This document shows, one piece after another, positions 1 through 11,425 of a stretch of 64,000 nucleotides of DNA (position 1 is its first letter; each line of letters begins with the position of its first letter). Where the stretch lies: the NCBI GenBank assembly GCA_027922465.2, contig BQMF02000585.1, positions 167,026-231,025 of the forward strand, given 5' to 3'. The position numbers and the translations under genes were made by a program. This DNA comes from Turritopsis dohrnii (lineage: Eukaryota > Cnidaria > Hydrozoa > Anthoathecata > Oceaniidae). Under the pieces are notes generated by a model. It ran no database searches. It saw only the letters and a list, made by a program, of their open reading frames with translations, and had not been told where the DNA came from.

Positions 1-231
1 ACATTTTATGGAAAATTACGTTAGTTACCAGACCTTATTCCTATGTTATCTATTTTGTTTGACATCATAAGACGACCGAAAAAAACCGAAATAATATTAT
101 AACTTTTACCAGTACTCCTTGTTTACGTAACCTCAGCCTATAATGTTTTTATATTCACGGTGTCAACAAAAGCCGCACATCTTGCATGATTTAGCTCATT
201 ATACTAGGGATTTAAAATAAACATGAAATGC

Positions 232-333
232 AACGTTTTTCCGTCCGAAATCCAAAATAGTGTACAAAAGTTTGACCGCCGAAAGTATTTCCGCCGAAAC
301 TTTTTCCACCGAAAATTTTGGTTCCAAATTTAC
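232..333 (+). repeat. Dispersed repeat rich in CCGAAA words
   Basis: This stretch reads as a series of short CCGAAA/CCGAAAC words. A reverse-complement copy lies near 21,585-21,670, sharing the CCGCCGAAAC and TCCGTCCGAAATCC words. A more degenerate copy in the same sense as this one lies near 51,230-51,335, with the words TTTCCACC and GTTCC. It is non-coding and the family is not recognised. Confidence 0.5.
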
Positions 334-365
334 CATAAGACTACTATAAGTGGTAAGTCTTAAGT

Positions 366-672
366 AGTAATCGTCCTGACGATTAGGACGATAAAATATA
401 AAAAATTTTGATATTTCATCGTCGTTGGTCGCTCTATAGTTCTAAAAATCTATTGAATTTTACGTTATTGTTTTAAAGTCGTGGAGGGCACGTTCTTCAA
501 ATTTTACAAAACAGTTAAAACTTAACAAGGGAAAAAAGTATCATATCATGTTGGAAAGAATTTTGAACATTGTATTTTGAAATACTCGAGAGTGTTGACA
601 CCTGGCGATTGCCGATTACGACGATTAATTGTTTTTTTAGTCGTCGTAATGGTTAGGTGTGAACCAGGCTTT
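366..672 (+). repeat. Diverged copy of the ATTACGACGATTA-type TIR element
   Basis: The interior (TTGATATTTCATCGTCGTTGGTCGCTC and following, shown here only in part) is closely matched by 61,920-62,100 on the same strand, including the words AATCTATTGAATTTTACG and CTTCAAATTTTACAAA. The right end carries the CGATTACGACGATTA / TCGTCGTAAT hairpin-like pair seen in the better preserved copy at 61,806-62,378. It is a non-autonomous DNA element of unassigned superfamily. Confidence 0.55.
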
Positions 673-949
673 AAACTTGTTTTGCTTAAAAAGTATTTTT
701 CCAAAATACCTGTCATTGTGTGAACAAATTATTTTTCCTCACTCTCTTGTTAATGAACTTTTTAAAAGTTAATTCCGCAAATCGTTGATATAATTGCTTT
801 TCCTGATTTTTCCCACCTTCCGAAATTTTTTAGAAATTTAGAATATTCCCTATCGAGTGATATAAAAATCAAGTTTATCACAACAACAAATGAAAAGTTA
901 TTCACAATCGATGTTTGATGATCAACTTGGGAGTCGTAAATTACCTTTA

Positions 950-1175
950 TTGAGGAGGCATAGTAGTTTCACGAGATAGGCGAATGTCAGTTTCCGATTT
1001 TGTTCTTCATCCTCATCCTCATCATCATCATCATCCTCCAACTTTTCGTATTACTGTTACACGCTGGTATATTTCCCGTTTCAAATCATGGTACTGTAAG
1101 TGAGAGACAGAATGTTTTTTCGTATCTTTCTCCTAATTTATTACTATACTAGCAAGTAGCTTTCGCTATGAGGGC
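950..1175 (+). repeat. Arm of a dispersed repeat, inverted relative to 6,885-7,100
   Basis: The words GGCATAGTAGTTTCACGAGA, ATAGGCGAATGTCAGTTT and ACAGAATGTTTTTTCGTATC are present here. All recur as reverse complements at 6,885-7,100, and the first two recur in the same sense near 8,468-8,515. A (TCATCC/TCATCA) stretch lies in the middle. No coding content is visible. Confidence 0.6.
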
Positions 1176-2813
1176 GCCCGTGATTGCATTTCCGTTAATA
1201 CCACTATATCGGCCAGAAAGGACCAACGTAAATGAAATTAAACAAGAGGCCCTTAGGCCTTAAAGTCAGCGCTTTCAGCAAAGTTGAAAAACGACGGACT
1301 GTGAAGCAAAACCAAAAAAAAGTTTGCTTCTGAAAGATCAAAACAGCAATCTCCGAGTTGTAATTAGGGTGATTGATGGAATTAAACATTATAATGTATC
1401 CATGGTTACAGCTCATGACGTATATTTCTTTTGTTTCAATTTCAACTGCTGTTTATCAATTAAACTTCGTTTACACTTATAAATAATTTTAAAACATAAA
1501 ATGGGGTCAGTGTAACTCAGGCTAAAAATAAAATTAAAGCTCTATTTCGGATGTAGTTTATTCATACCGGGAGTTGGTGTAACGCTGCTACCGTTTCGCA
1601 CCGTATGGTTCTTGTTACCTTTTCCTTATTGGTCGGCAGATTTTCGTGGCAGCATATAAACTGCATACAGTAATACAATACGCATCAACATAAATCATAT
1701 GGGCATTACAACACTACCACAACTACTTTGATACTTTAATCAGTTTTATTTAAGCTTTAAATTCCAGTTTTACAAGTTGGACTTTCCAGCTTTACGTTCT
1801 TACAGGCTTATATGTTCGGTTAATCAAGCAAGTGAACTTTCGTTTCTACCAATTAAGTGGTCCGCAGATATAATTACATGAAGATCTAATGCCAAGCAGT
1901 TGCTGATTACTAAAAATAAAAGAATAAAAAGTTCTAATTAATTCCATTTAACAAAATTCAGACCTTATAGAAACTTGAATTACAGCATCATAACTTTAAC
2001 TCTCATTTTATACCTGAAGGGAAAATAGTTACTGAATCTCTCAATTCCGTAGTGGCAGGAGTCAATATTGGTCAATAAAACTTTGAATTTATCACCTCGG
2101 AGAAGGTAAAATTCAGTTCATGGAAATTCATATAAATTTTTCTTTTTCTCCAGTTACAAAAGAAATCTGAAATAATTTGTATTGAACTTTGTTTGCCTTT
2201 CGAATATTTTTCATAATGGCACAAAATTGTAGAAAATGACGACTAAATATTTGCTTTTGACATTTTTCCTAACTCTGAACACAAATCAAATCCTACTTTC
2301 CTAAATTAAAAACACTGCATGTCCCATACTGTTTATCAAACTAAAAGACATTTCTGCAAATGAGCATGGATGCATCTGCTCATTGTTGACAAGAATCTTT
2401 CCGGATTCCGAATTGGGAAAATTGCTGGTCATCGTTGGTCATCAGGCATCATCGCTGCCTAAATTAAAAACAAATTAAATGAGCCTGAATCCAATTTACC
2501 AAAAAATATCTTTGGTAGCAAGTTCACTAAATTTTGCAAGATTTTAGGCAGAGGCATCCATAAGTATACAAACAATTCCAGCTTGTCACACGAAAGTTTT
2601 CACAGTATGTAAATGATCCCTTCAATAAAATTCCACAAGGTAGAATAAAGCAGCCTGTCTTGATGAGAGAGACTCCTAGATGGGGAAGCAATTTGTCACA
2701 AGGGATGGAAATTTCCCTTGTGCATACTTCTTTCCATCTGATAATGAAAATATCAATATCAATATTTATCCTTATTTAAAACGGCAAGTAAAATATGACC
2801 TTATTCGTATAAA
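1176..2813. other. Intergenic, nothing recognised
   Basis: AT-rich sequence with no long reading frame, no convincing exon with splice sites on either strand, and no repeat that I can link to other parts of the window. Confidence 0.5.
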
Positions 2814-3399
2814 TTGTTTGCAGGAGAATTAATTACATGACAAATTTTTGCAAATTGAACCTAAAAAAAACGATTTGCAGGATTTATTTTTGTGAATTTG
2901 CCAAACATTTCGGAATTTGCAGGACAAACTTGAGCGACTGAAAGACAAACTTGAAAAAATCAAATTCATCCTTTAATCCTTTACTCATCATCATTTCCAT
3001 TATCGAGAATTTCAAAAGTATTCCTATCTGTACAGTTTTAATAAAGAATCTCTATCAATGTTACACCTGTATATACCATCAAGAAAAAAAAGTTCTGAAT
3101 ACTAATATAATGTAATGTAATAACTAATATAATGTAAATGAGATAGATTGAAAAGTAAAATATTATGTCTTCTTGTTTTGGACCCCTTATATTTCCTTAT
3201 ATTTCATCATTCTGCAGATACAATTCACTTCCTCTTTAAGTATAATATATTTAGTGTAGAAAAAAAGAAAAAACTTTCCTAAAAATGAGATAAAGCTTAT
3301 TAATTGCAGGGCAAATGTTTGCGATGTCATGACAAAATCACAAAAATAAATCCCGCAATTAATAGTGCTGCAAGAAATTCTCCTAGTATTTATACGAGT
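2814..3399. mobile_element. Degenerate TIR element (~0.6 kb)
   Basis: The left end (TCGTATAAATTGTTTGCAGGA and onward) and the reverse complement of the right end share TCGTATAAAT, AGGAGAATT and a GGATTTATTTTTGTGA core. This gives imperfect terminal inverted repeats of about 100 bases around an AT-rich centre. No transposase frame is present. This is the pattern of a MITE, and the superfamily is not determined. Confidence 0.5.
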
Positions 3400-3457
3400 A
3401 TAGTTATAATTTTGTGTTCGTGTTTTAAATGTTCTTTTCTCTATTTTTGTCTTCTTA

Positions 3458-4041
3458 GGGGCTGATTATATGGAAACGAGCCAGCTCGGCAAGCGGACTG
3501 GCCCGGTTGCCGGGCTGACTTAATTTGTGCGATTATATGGAAAATTTCAATTTTTTCTGGAAGCGGGCCAACTCAGTATATATCGCGCGGAAAATTCTTA
3601 AAGTTATTGAAATTTCAAGATGGCTGATTGTTTATCCAAAAAGAAAGTGCAACAAAAAATTATTCGTTTATTTTCGTTGTTTACTATGCTCACTTTACAG
3701 CTAAATGGACTGTTATTTTGTTATACGTTATACCAAAAACACTTAAACGAGAAAATGTTACTATATTATGGAAATAAACGTTCCCTGTGTCTGAAAAAGT
3801 TAATTTTAACCTTTATTTCTACCCCGCTGAACCGGGCTGGCCCAGTAAAAAGCGATTACATGGCAAAAACAGTAAGCGAGCCAGCCCGCCTAGCTTCAAA
3901 CGGGCCAGCTCGGCAAGCGGGCTGGCTCGTTTCCATATAATCACTAAAATAAAATTAATTGATTTTATCAAGGAAGGTGGGCTGGCCCGTTAACCGAGCT
4001 AGCCCGCTTGCCGGGCTGGCTCGCCTCATATAATCAGCCCC
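3458..4041. mobile_element. PIF/Harbinger-like MITE, GGGGCTGATTATATG ends
   Basis: The termini are perfect inverted repeats beginning GGGGCTGATTATATG and ending CATATAATCAGCCCC, allowing one mismatch in the inner part. A TTA trinucleotide flanks both sides (3,455-3,457 and 4,042-4,044), the 3-bp target-site duplication typical of PIF/Harbinger elements. The interior is built from repeated short words such as GGGCTGGCTCG, GCCAGCTCGGCAAGCGG and ATTATATGG in both orientations, so the end sequence recurs inside the element. Reading frames in this interval come only from the repeat words. Related copies are at 24,105-24,499, 45,232-45,534 and, truncated, 8,150-8,297. Confidence 0.8.
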
Positions 4042-4044
4042 TTA

Positions 4045-5160
4045 TAAGCTGGTGTGTGTTATTGCTTCTGTAATTCTGTTTACATTTACTTAGCAGACAG
4101 TTTCTACTTGTATTAACTTTTGAAATAACTATATATTGAATCTTTATGTAACTGAATGAGAACCAGGTAACCAGAGAACCAAGCATTGAACATCATTTAG
4201 CGAAATGTTTTGTTTACATTTTTTTTTCGACTTTTTTCTTTGATACTAATCAATTGCGTATGATGATTTTACAATACTCTTTTCTTCGTAATGAGCACCT
4301 GCGTATGTTTGTATTTATGTCCGTGGACAATTATCCATAGTGGATATTCGCCTTTAAACGCGCAGTGTAATTATAAATCACGTTCGTCTCAAGGGTACAG
4401 TCAACTAATTTATATAAGTATTTCATTTTTGTTAAGTTTAGTTGTGACAAGTTTTAGATTTATAGTTTAATTCACAGTGCAGTGAAATAAATTCAAGCTT
4501 GTCAGGGAAATTAGTACGTTATTTACCTATCTATGTGTTATATAAATAAAAAAAAAAAACGAATCAGGAAATCTAGAATCGATCTTTCATCATAGCACAC
4601 GTGAGATACTCTGAACACACTAAAATTGATATCTCATCACAAAGTTAAAAATTGTGAGACGGGGGTTTCTACAAAATTCTGTTCATCATATGAATAATCT
4701 ATCGTTGCTGCAAAAAGTTGAGAAGTAAAATTGTTGACGCAGCAAATAATCTTAAACAAAATCAAAATTTTATTCGTCGCTCTTTATGAAATGACAGCAA
4801 GAGCAAATCGCTGTGTCCAGAGAAACGGGGGACATGTTGAGACAGTTTTGTTTTTAATGACTCTTGTGTTTTACAGCCACTTGACTTGTTATTGTTTTTG
4901 ATAATGACCTTTGATAGCTGTTATTGAGAAATGTGTTAATTAACCATTCAGAAGATAATTGGATTTTTTCATGGTAAAATCCTTAATTGTTTCCAAAATA
5001 AAAGGTTTTGGAAAACAAGATATATATTTTTAAAATGATTTTAAAAATATATAGGATAGGATTTTAATCAAGAATTTAATCCTTTATTAAAATCCTATCA
5101 AATGGTGTAAAAGTCGCTAAAATCAGATAGAGGTGTGAAGAGTTATGGGCTGTTAAAATC
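4045..5160. other. Intergenic, fragmentary repeats
   Basis: No gene was seen. The segment near 4,565-4,612 (AATCGATCTTTCATCATAGC and neighbours) recurs near 10,115-10,165, and 5,035-5,185 recurs near 11,060-11,205. Both show this interval is built from dispersed repeats. Confidence 0.45.
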
Positions 5161-5187
5161 TCAGACCAAAATTCTCTGGGACACACT

Positions 5188-5796
5188 ATAACTTAAATTT
5201 TCTTTGAGATTTCTTTTGAGATTGAAACTACCAATCCATGGAAGGTAATTAACAGAAGAATTTCTCAACAATGCATTTCTTTATACTTTTGGGAGACATT
5301 TTCCTTATTTTTTCAAAAACCACTTTTTCATTTTTCACAAAAATATACTAGCCGAAAGAGCTTGAAAATGGTTTTCCATCGATGTAAAAATTATTTTGAA
5401 ATTCGGTATATTCATTTAAAAAACAGCTTTAAAGTTTCCGTTTCCAACATTATGAAACACACTGTATATGTTTTGTTTATTGTTAATACTGATCTCTTTA
5501 TTTCATAACACAAAATTGATTCTTTTGGTGAAAACATGGAGGTAGAAAAAATTATTCCCCCAGCAAAACTTGATAGATTCACTTTAAAGTTTTATTTTCA
5601 TAAAATGTATCTTTTTGTGGCAATAACCTTTTTTATTGCAAATATTTTGTTCACAATAAATTCTGTTGTTCCTCTGTTCCCAAAAGTAAACAGAAATGCA
5701 TTGTTGAGAAATTCTTCTATGAACTACCTTCTATTGTGAAAAAACGTTCCGGTAGTTTCAATCTCAAAAGAAACAACAAAGAAAATCTAAGTTCTA
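5188..5796. mobile_element. Foldback element
   Basis: Inverted arms of about 110 bases face each other. The left arm runs from CTTAAATTTTCTTTGAGA through AACAGAAGAATTTCTCAACA. The right arm, 5,675-5,796, carries the complements TGTTGAGAAATTCTTCTATG and AATCTCAAAAGAAAC. Both ends abut TA. The same arm sequence forms the body of the element at 7,665-8,402. A short open frame at 5,536-5,739 lies inside and is not considered coding. Confidence 0.55.
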
Positions 5797-7662
5797 CAGT
5801 GTGTCCACCAGAAAGTGGGAACCTTGTTTAAAACACAAATAACTTTTCGAATTTTCAACAATACAATGCCGTTTTTATACCGTTGGAAAGAGGATTTTTT
5901 GAGCTTTCCAAAAATATAAGTTGTTACTTATAGAAATTTTTATTTTAAAGAATATTAAGTATTTTTTGTTTCGATACGGTTGTTAAATTTGTAATGATCA
6001 ATAAAACAGACTTTTAACGAGCAATTAACCTTTTGTTTCGTTGAAACAACCGCTGTTGGTGGTGTTGTGCTAATTTTGTCACGAAATTTTTTTAGAAGGC
6101 ACAAACTTTTTTTCATTGTGTATTCCTTAAATTTTTGATTACTAACATGTAGCTTTAGCTAAAAATGCCCCCGCGCTCAAGCATTCCAATTTGTACACAC
6201 AGCAAGCTATACATTGCAAGCCTATATAATGGAAACAAAAACAAACAAAACTTTGTTACTTTTTGTTATCTCTTAGGCCTATGTCACACTGATGCTAATA
6301 TACCTTTCAAAAGGTGTAAATAAGGGTTAACAAGTAATATCAGAAAGTATTTGCTACAAACAAAAGAAATGTGTGAACTGAAACATGGATACGTATTTTA
6401 TAATCAAAGTAAAATTTGTTAAAGAAATTATGTAAGAGCCAAAAGAAAAAAAACACTGTTTCAAAAAAAATATTAAAGCGAAAAATCCATTAGAAATTTG
6501 CGTTTCAAACTTTAGTTCAAAACAAAAAATAGCCAACGTTTAAATAAAAATAGCAAGAAAAAAATATAAAAAGGTTTTATTGACCATGAGTGGAGGACAG
6601 TTAAAGAAGAAGAAAACAAGAATTTGTAATATGGCTTTCTTGCATACACAGAAATCCAATTAAAATGGCAAGATCCACCAAAAATCAGTGAATAAAATTT
6701 ATTGAACGAAAGATTTAGAGCTAAAACAACATATACAAAACATAAAATGTATGCTTGGCAAAATTTCAGATTTCAAGCTGTGCTTCAAAATCCTTGTTGT
6801 TCACTTCACTAAAAAAACGCAAAAGTAATATAAAAAATGTTTAATTAATTTTAGCATACGAACTTTTTAAATAACATAATATATTATAATAATAAATTAG
6901 GAAAAAGATACGAAAAAACATTCTGTCTCCCACTTACAGTACCATGCTTTGATACGGGAAAAACGCAAAGTCAGCTAATAATTGTATTCCACCGTGTAAC
7001 GTCAACACGAAAGTTGGAAGATGATGATGAACAAAATCGAAAACTGACATTCGCCTATCTCGTGAAACTACTATGCCTCCTCGCTCGCTTACGCTCGCTG
7101 CGGGGGCAATGATTCAACAATTTCATACTCCTAAAGCATTGCCAAAATCTTTATAAGCGAGAAAAACTTTTTATGAAAGTCATTCAATCATAAGAAGAAA
7201 GTTTCATGAGTCAAAAAGTTATGTAGCTGTTAGTCAGGCTTTTAGACAGCAGTTTCTGGGTAGAAATCCACCATCAAAAAGCACGATTCTAAGTTCTTAA
7301 ATCTTTGTAAAAGAGTTTTAGAAATGAAACTTCATGTTTCAAGCTTGTAAAAACGTAAAGTGTTCCTTGTATAAACGCAGCTTTATCACAATATTTTAGC
7401 TTTGTATGATTTCCCATGCTAATCGAGTCATTAACTCCTATTCAAGTAAGCGTTAATTGATCATTATTGATTTAATGTCATGGTTTCATGGTAAAATCGA
7501 TTATATTTCCCGAAAAAGGTGCTTTCTCTATGAAAAAGGTCATATATTTAGAAAGAGCAAAAAATTTTCTTTCTGTTAATATAAAAATTGAAAAAAACAA
7601 GGACGAAAAACAAAAGATATGCTTATTGAAAGTTAGGTGCCCACTTTCTCGTGGACACACTG
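5797..7662. mobile_element. Tc1/mariner-like TIR element, CAGTGTGTCC ends
   Basis: The ends are inverted repeats, CAGTGTGTCCACCAGAAAG at the left and CTTTCTCGTGGACACACTG at the right, each flanked by a TA dinucleotide. This agrees with a TA target duplication of the Tc1/mariner type. The interior lacks any transposase-sized frame. It contains a roughly 0.95-kb segment (6,145-7,100) that is repeated in inverted orientation at 8,430-9,325, so it may itself be composite. CAGTGTGTCC ends recur at 7,665, 8,402, 11,206 and 11,272. Confidence 0.6.
6145..7100 (+). repeat. Left copy of a ~0.9-kb inverted duplication
   Basis: Words here such as TAGCTTTAGCTAAAAATGCC, AAGTATTTGCTACAAACAAA and TGACATTCGCCTATCTCGTG reappear as reverse complements, in mirrored order, between 8,430 and 9,325. 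The copies have diverged with many small indels. No coding capacity was recognised. Confidence 0.6.
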
Positions 7663-7664
7663 TA

Positions 7665-8402
7665 CAGTGTGTCCACCAAAAATGTATCGGCTCGTAAAAC
7701 ATAACATTCTCACGGTTTTTATAGAAGTTTTACTATAGAACTTAGATTTCCTTTGTTATTTCTATTGAGATTAAAACTACCGGAACGTTTTTTTTACAAT
7801 GGAAGGTAGTTAACAGAAGAATTTCTCAACAATGCATTTCTTTTTACTTTTGGGTACAGAGGAACAACAGAGTTTATTATGAACAAAATATTTGCAATAA
7901 AAAAGCTCATTGTCACAAAAAGATACATTTGATGAAAATAAAACTTTAAAGTAAATTTATCAAGTTATGCTGGGGGAATAATTTTCATCAAAAGAATCAA
8001 TTTTTTGATATGAAATAAAGAGATCAATCAGTATTAACAATAAAAAAAATCATAATCAATACTATCTCCCAAAAAGAAAAAGAAATGTATTGTTGAGAAA
8101 TTCTTCTGTTAACTACCTACCATTGTAAAAAAACGTTCCGTTAGTTTCAGGGGCTGATTACATGATCCCGGTTAGCCGGGATGAAATTTCATCCTGCCTT
8201 GCCGAGGTCTTGGCTTCCTGGTCAAATCTTCATAAATTTCCCATCGCGATTACATGATAAAATTTTCATCCCGCCTATCCGAGATCTCGGCTATCAAGAA
8301 GAAATAACAAAGAAAATCAAAGTTCTAGTAAAATTTCTATAAAATGTTGTGAGAATGTTAATTTATGTTTTACGAGCCGATACATTTTTGGTAGACACAC
8401 TG
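7665..8402. mobile_element. Tc1/mariner-like foldback MITE abutting its neighbour
   Basis: The termini are near-perfect inverted repeats starting CAGTGTGTCCACCAAAAATG and continuing through GTATCGGCTCGTAAAAC. The left end shares its flanking TA (7,663-7,664) with the right end of the 5,797-7,662 element, and the right end is followed by TA (8,403-8,404). The inner halves are also inverted (ACTACCGGAACG against CGTTCCGTTAGT), making a long foldback. A partial GGGGCTG-type MITE interrupts the right arm at 8,150-8,297. Confidence 0.65.
8150..8297. mobile_element. Truncated GGGGCTG-type (Harbinger-like) MITE nested in a foldback
   Basis: It starts GGGGCTGATTACATGATCCC and carries the CCCGGTTAGCCGGG and GAGATCTCGG words typical of the family. 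The matching CAGCCCC right end is missing. It splits the right arm of the host foldback between GTTTCA and TCAAGAAG, which would otherwise pair with the left arm. Confidence 0.6.
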
Positions 8403-8429
8403 TAGTGAAATTTCTATAAAAAATCGTGA

Positions 8430-9325
8430 GAATGTAAATTGCCCCCGCAGTGAGCGTAAGCGAGCGAGAAGGCATAGTAGTTTCACGAGATAGGCGAATG
8501 TCAGTTTTCGCTTGAAATCCGAAATTTTGCCAACCATATATACATTTTATTTTTGTATATATTTTAACTCTAAATTTTTCTTTCAATAATTTTGTTTAAT
8601 GCACTGATTTTTGGCGGAAGTTGCCTTCAAGAGATTTTAATTGGATTTCTGTGTATACAAGAAAGCCATATTACAAATTGCCGTTCTTCGTGTTTTTCTT
8701 CTTTGACTGTCTCCCAAACCTAGTGTGATCATGATCAATAAAACCTATATATTTTTTTCTTGTTTTTTTTATGTAAACTTTGGCTACTTTTTGTTTTAAA
8801 TCAAGGTTTGAAACGCAATGGACTTTTCGCTTTATTTTTTTTTTGAAAAAGTTTTTTTTTTTGCTCTTACAGAATGTTTTTAACAAATCTTATTTAAATT
8901 ATAAAAATTATAAAATATGTATCCATGGTTTCAATTCACACATTTCTCTTGTTTGTAGCAAATACTTTCTGATATTACTTGTTAAGCCTTTTTTACACTT
9001 TTTGAAAGGTATATTAGCAGCAGTGTAACTTAGACCTAAGAGATCACAAAAAGTAACAAAGTTTTGTCCATATTTTCATCTGTTTAAGTGTAGATCTATT
9101 TGGTTTGCATATTCCAAGTTGGTTTTGAAATGCCGAAAACTGATTTTGTGGAAATATTTAAGCATATAACTTTGCCTCATATCAGGTCCCAAATCAACCC
9201 AAACATTCTTTTTTCGGCCAAAAACTTGTTTCCGTTTCCGCTGTTAATGTATAGTTTGCTGTCTGTACAAATTGGAATGCTTGAGCGCGGGGGCATTTTT
9301 AGCTAAAGCTACATGCTAGTAAATA
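8430..9325 (-). repeat. Right copy of the ~0.9-kb inverted duplication
   Basis: This is the mirror of 6,145-7,100, from the GCGAGCGTAAGCGAGC-rich end through to the AGCTAAAGCTACATG end. The open frames here are shadows of the repeat. Confidence 0.6.
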
Positions 9326-9408
9326 TCATTTCCTCAAAGCCAGATTTTGACTGCAATATTGTGGTACGGAGAACGTGACATAGAAAGAACAGGACGAACG
9401 TTTGTCTT

Positions 9409-9600
9409 ACCTACGTTGGCTAGACCGTAGATTCTTGGAAGTTGGCTGCAAAATTAATTTAGTCTTATTTTTCGACTCCTTCAAGGCAGTAACAATTCTC
9501 TCCTCCTCCTTCACGATCTGATTTTTTTCATTGTTTCTTTTTGACAAAACCATTTGAAACTGTGGTAGGTTTGTTATTTCTTGAAAAGGTTTGTTGGAAG
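9409..9600 (-). CDS. Possible orphan coding exon, product unknown
   Basis: On the minus strand an open stretch runs from a possible acceptor (ATGTCAATAG) to a strong donor (GTAAGA). It encodes about 64 residues that are hydrophilic, rich in Lys, Glu, Asn and Gln, and free of stops. Such composition is unlike the hydrophobic random frames around it. A methionine lies at the upstream edge (9,613), so it could instead be a first exon. No family was recognised. Linking it to the cysteine-containing frame at 10,180-10,287 on the same strand is speculation. Confidence 0.3.
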
Positions 9601-10179
9601 TTTCTATTGACATAAAACAAATACTAATTTTGTGAAACCGAATTGCTAGTTCTGTTCTTTTAGGTAGCGTCGAGTTAATGTTACATTTCTTGGACTGGTT
9701 TTTAGTGTCTCACATTGATGTCATTTTCTCCTCCTCAATTTTCCTCTCTAGAGAAAATTCCATTTTATTCAGCCGAAACATCCTTATGCTTAACTTTTTC
9801 CAGAACTGAGTATATCAGGTTCCAGTACCAGTGTCACCTAGACGTATTTTGGAGGCGATTTCTCATTTTCACATAATAAGACCGTGTTCTGCACGTTCAA
9901 CGATGGCTTGCCTTGGCTGCTCATTTGTTCAATAGTTTTGTTAGTTTTTCGTTACGCTTTCGAGACAGGCTATTTGTATATGTACGCATATCAAGGTTGT
10001 AGATGGAATGCAATTTACTGTAAGAAGCTGGTATTCTTCGGGTATTCATTAAGTTTTGTTAGGAAAGTGACGGTTCATCATTTGGGTTTTATAAGTCTTT
10101 TCGTAAAAGACACATCAGGAAATCTTGAATCGATCTTTCATCATAGCACACGTTATGAGAGACTCTGAACCTCAAGAAT

Positions 10180-10287
10180 TTAGGAATGACGTGTGCTTTC
10201 AGACACTATTTCAGGAATTTCAAACGAGGTCTGTGATTTTCTGTTTTTCGCAGGGCAGTTTGGTAGCGAACAAAAACCTGCTAACAT
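10180..10287 (-). pseudogene. Possible THAP-like zinc-finger start, fragment
   Basis: A short minus-strand frame beginning MLAGFCSLPNCPAKNRK continues to SFEIPE before a stop. The C-x4-C pair near the N-terminus followed by a S/T-F-x-I/F-P motif resembles the start of THAP zinc fingers, which are found in cellular proteins and in P-element- or Kolobok-type transposases. The later Cys/His ligands were not found in phase nearby, so it is either split by an intron I cannot place, decayed, or coincidental. Confidence 0.25.
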
Positions 10288-10392
10288 ATCGTTTAGAATA
10301 ATTAGAATTTTTGTGTTCTTTTTTATAGCTGTAAATACACCGAATTGAAAAAATTCTTTCGTCTTGTTTATTATTAACAAGTCCCTTTTCAT

Positions 10393-11059
10393 CTTCCTTT
10401 ACCCTTTACTAGTAACGTTGGGGTCCTCCTCAAGTCCAGTCCTCAATGTTCGTGTGATGGGTTCGCGGAGGTCACTGGTAATAGTCCAGGCTCCACCATT
10501 GAAGCCCGTAAACATTTTTTGGTCTAACCTCTAATACTGTTATACTACTCCCTGAAGCACCAGAAAAACTTGGGTGACCATTATTTAACATGTGAAATTT
10601 CCCGGTTTTGTTTAATCGGGTGAAGCCAAAAAATAGAAAAATGAGTGATTTTTTCAAACATGCTCAAATACACCCTCATTTTGTCGGAAATTCGATGCTA
10701 ATTCCAAATCACATCGCAACAATTGTTGAAAATCAAGACATAAGGCGCAATAGGGCGCAAACTGAATGAAGATCATATTATTTCATAGGCAAAATATTGT
10801 GGCAACAACAAATTTTATGTCGAAGCAATTGAACAACAATGTTGGTTGGTCATTAATTGTTGTCACCGCAGTGTTTTTGCCAAAGAGATTATTCAAATTG
10901 GAATTGAAACGATATGTTATCAATTTTAGTGTGTTCAATAACACCACCACATGTTGGTAATAAACAAAAGAATAATTGCACGTGAAAACTTACTTTTATT
11001 AACCATTAAGAAATTAATGACCGTGACAGTTTAAAGAAATCCTATTTACTAGAAAGGTT
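10393..11059. other. Intergenic, nothing recognised
   Basis: No exon with paired splice sites and no repeat linked to other parts of the window was seen in this stretch. Confidence 0.4.
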
Positions 11060-11283
11060 TTGGACTAAATTATTTAAAATATAGGTTTTTAAAATCCTTG
11101 AAAGAAATCCTATCGAATGGTATAAAAATCGCTAAAATCTCACATATGTTTTAACACGTTATAGCTTGTTAAAATCTCAGACCGAAATTCTCTGGGACAC
11201 ACTGTAGTAAAATTTCTAAAAAATATCGTGAGAATGTTAATTTACGCTTTACGAGCCGATACATTTTTGGTGGACACGCTGCA
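11060..11283. repeat. Fragments of CAGTGTGTCC-ended elements
   Basis: 11,060-11,206 parallels 5,035-5,190, sharing AAATCCTATCGAATGGTATA-like and TTAAAATCTCAGACC words, and ends at GGACACACTGTA. 11,207-11,273 then parallels the right end of the 7,665-8,402 element (TACGAGCCGATACATTTTTG). Two truncated copies are therefore joined at a TA. Confidence 0.55.
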
Positions 11284-11425
11284 GTGGAGATCCTGACTTT
11301 ATTTACTGACTGATCGAGGAAAAAAGACCGGCCATGAACAATTAAGATGAAGACAGATCTCACACTTTAATAATTTCCCTATGAACAAAATTGTTGAAAA
11401 CTCCCTGCGAAGGAGTACATTTCTA

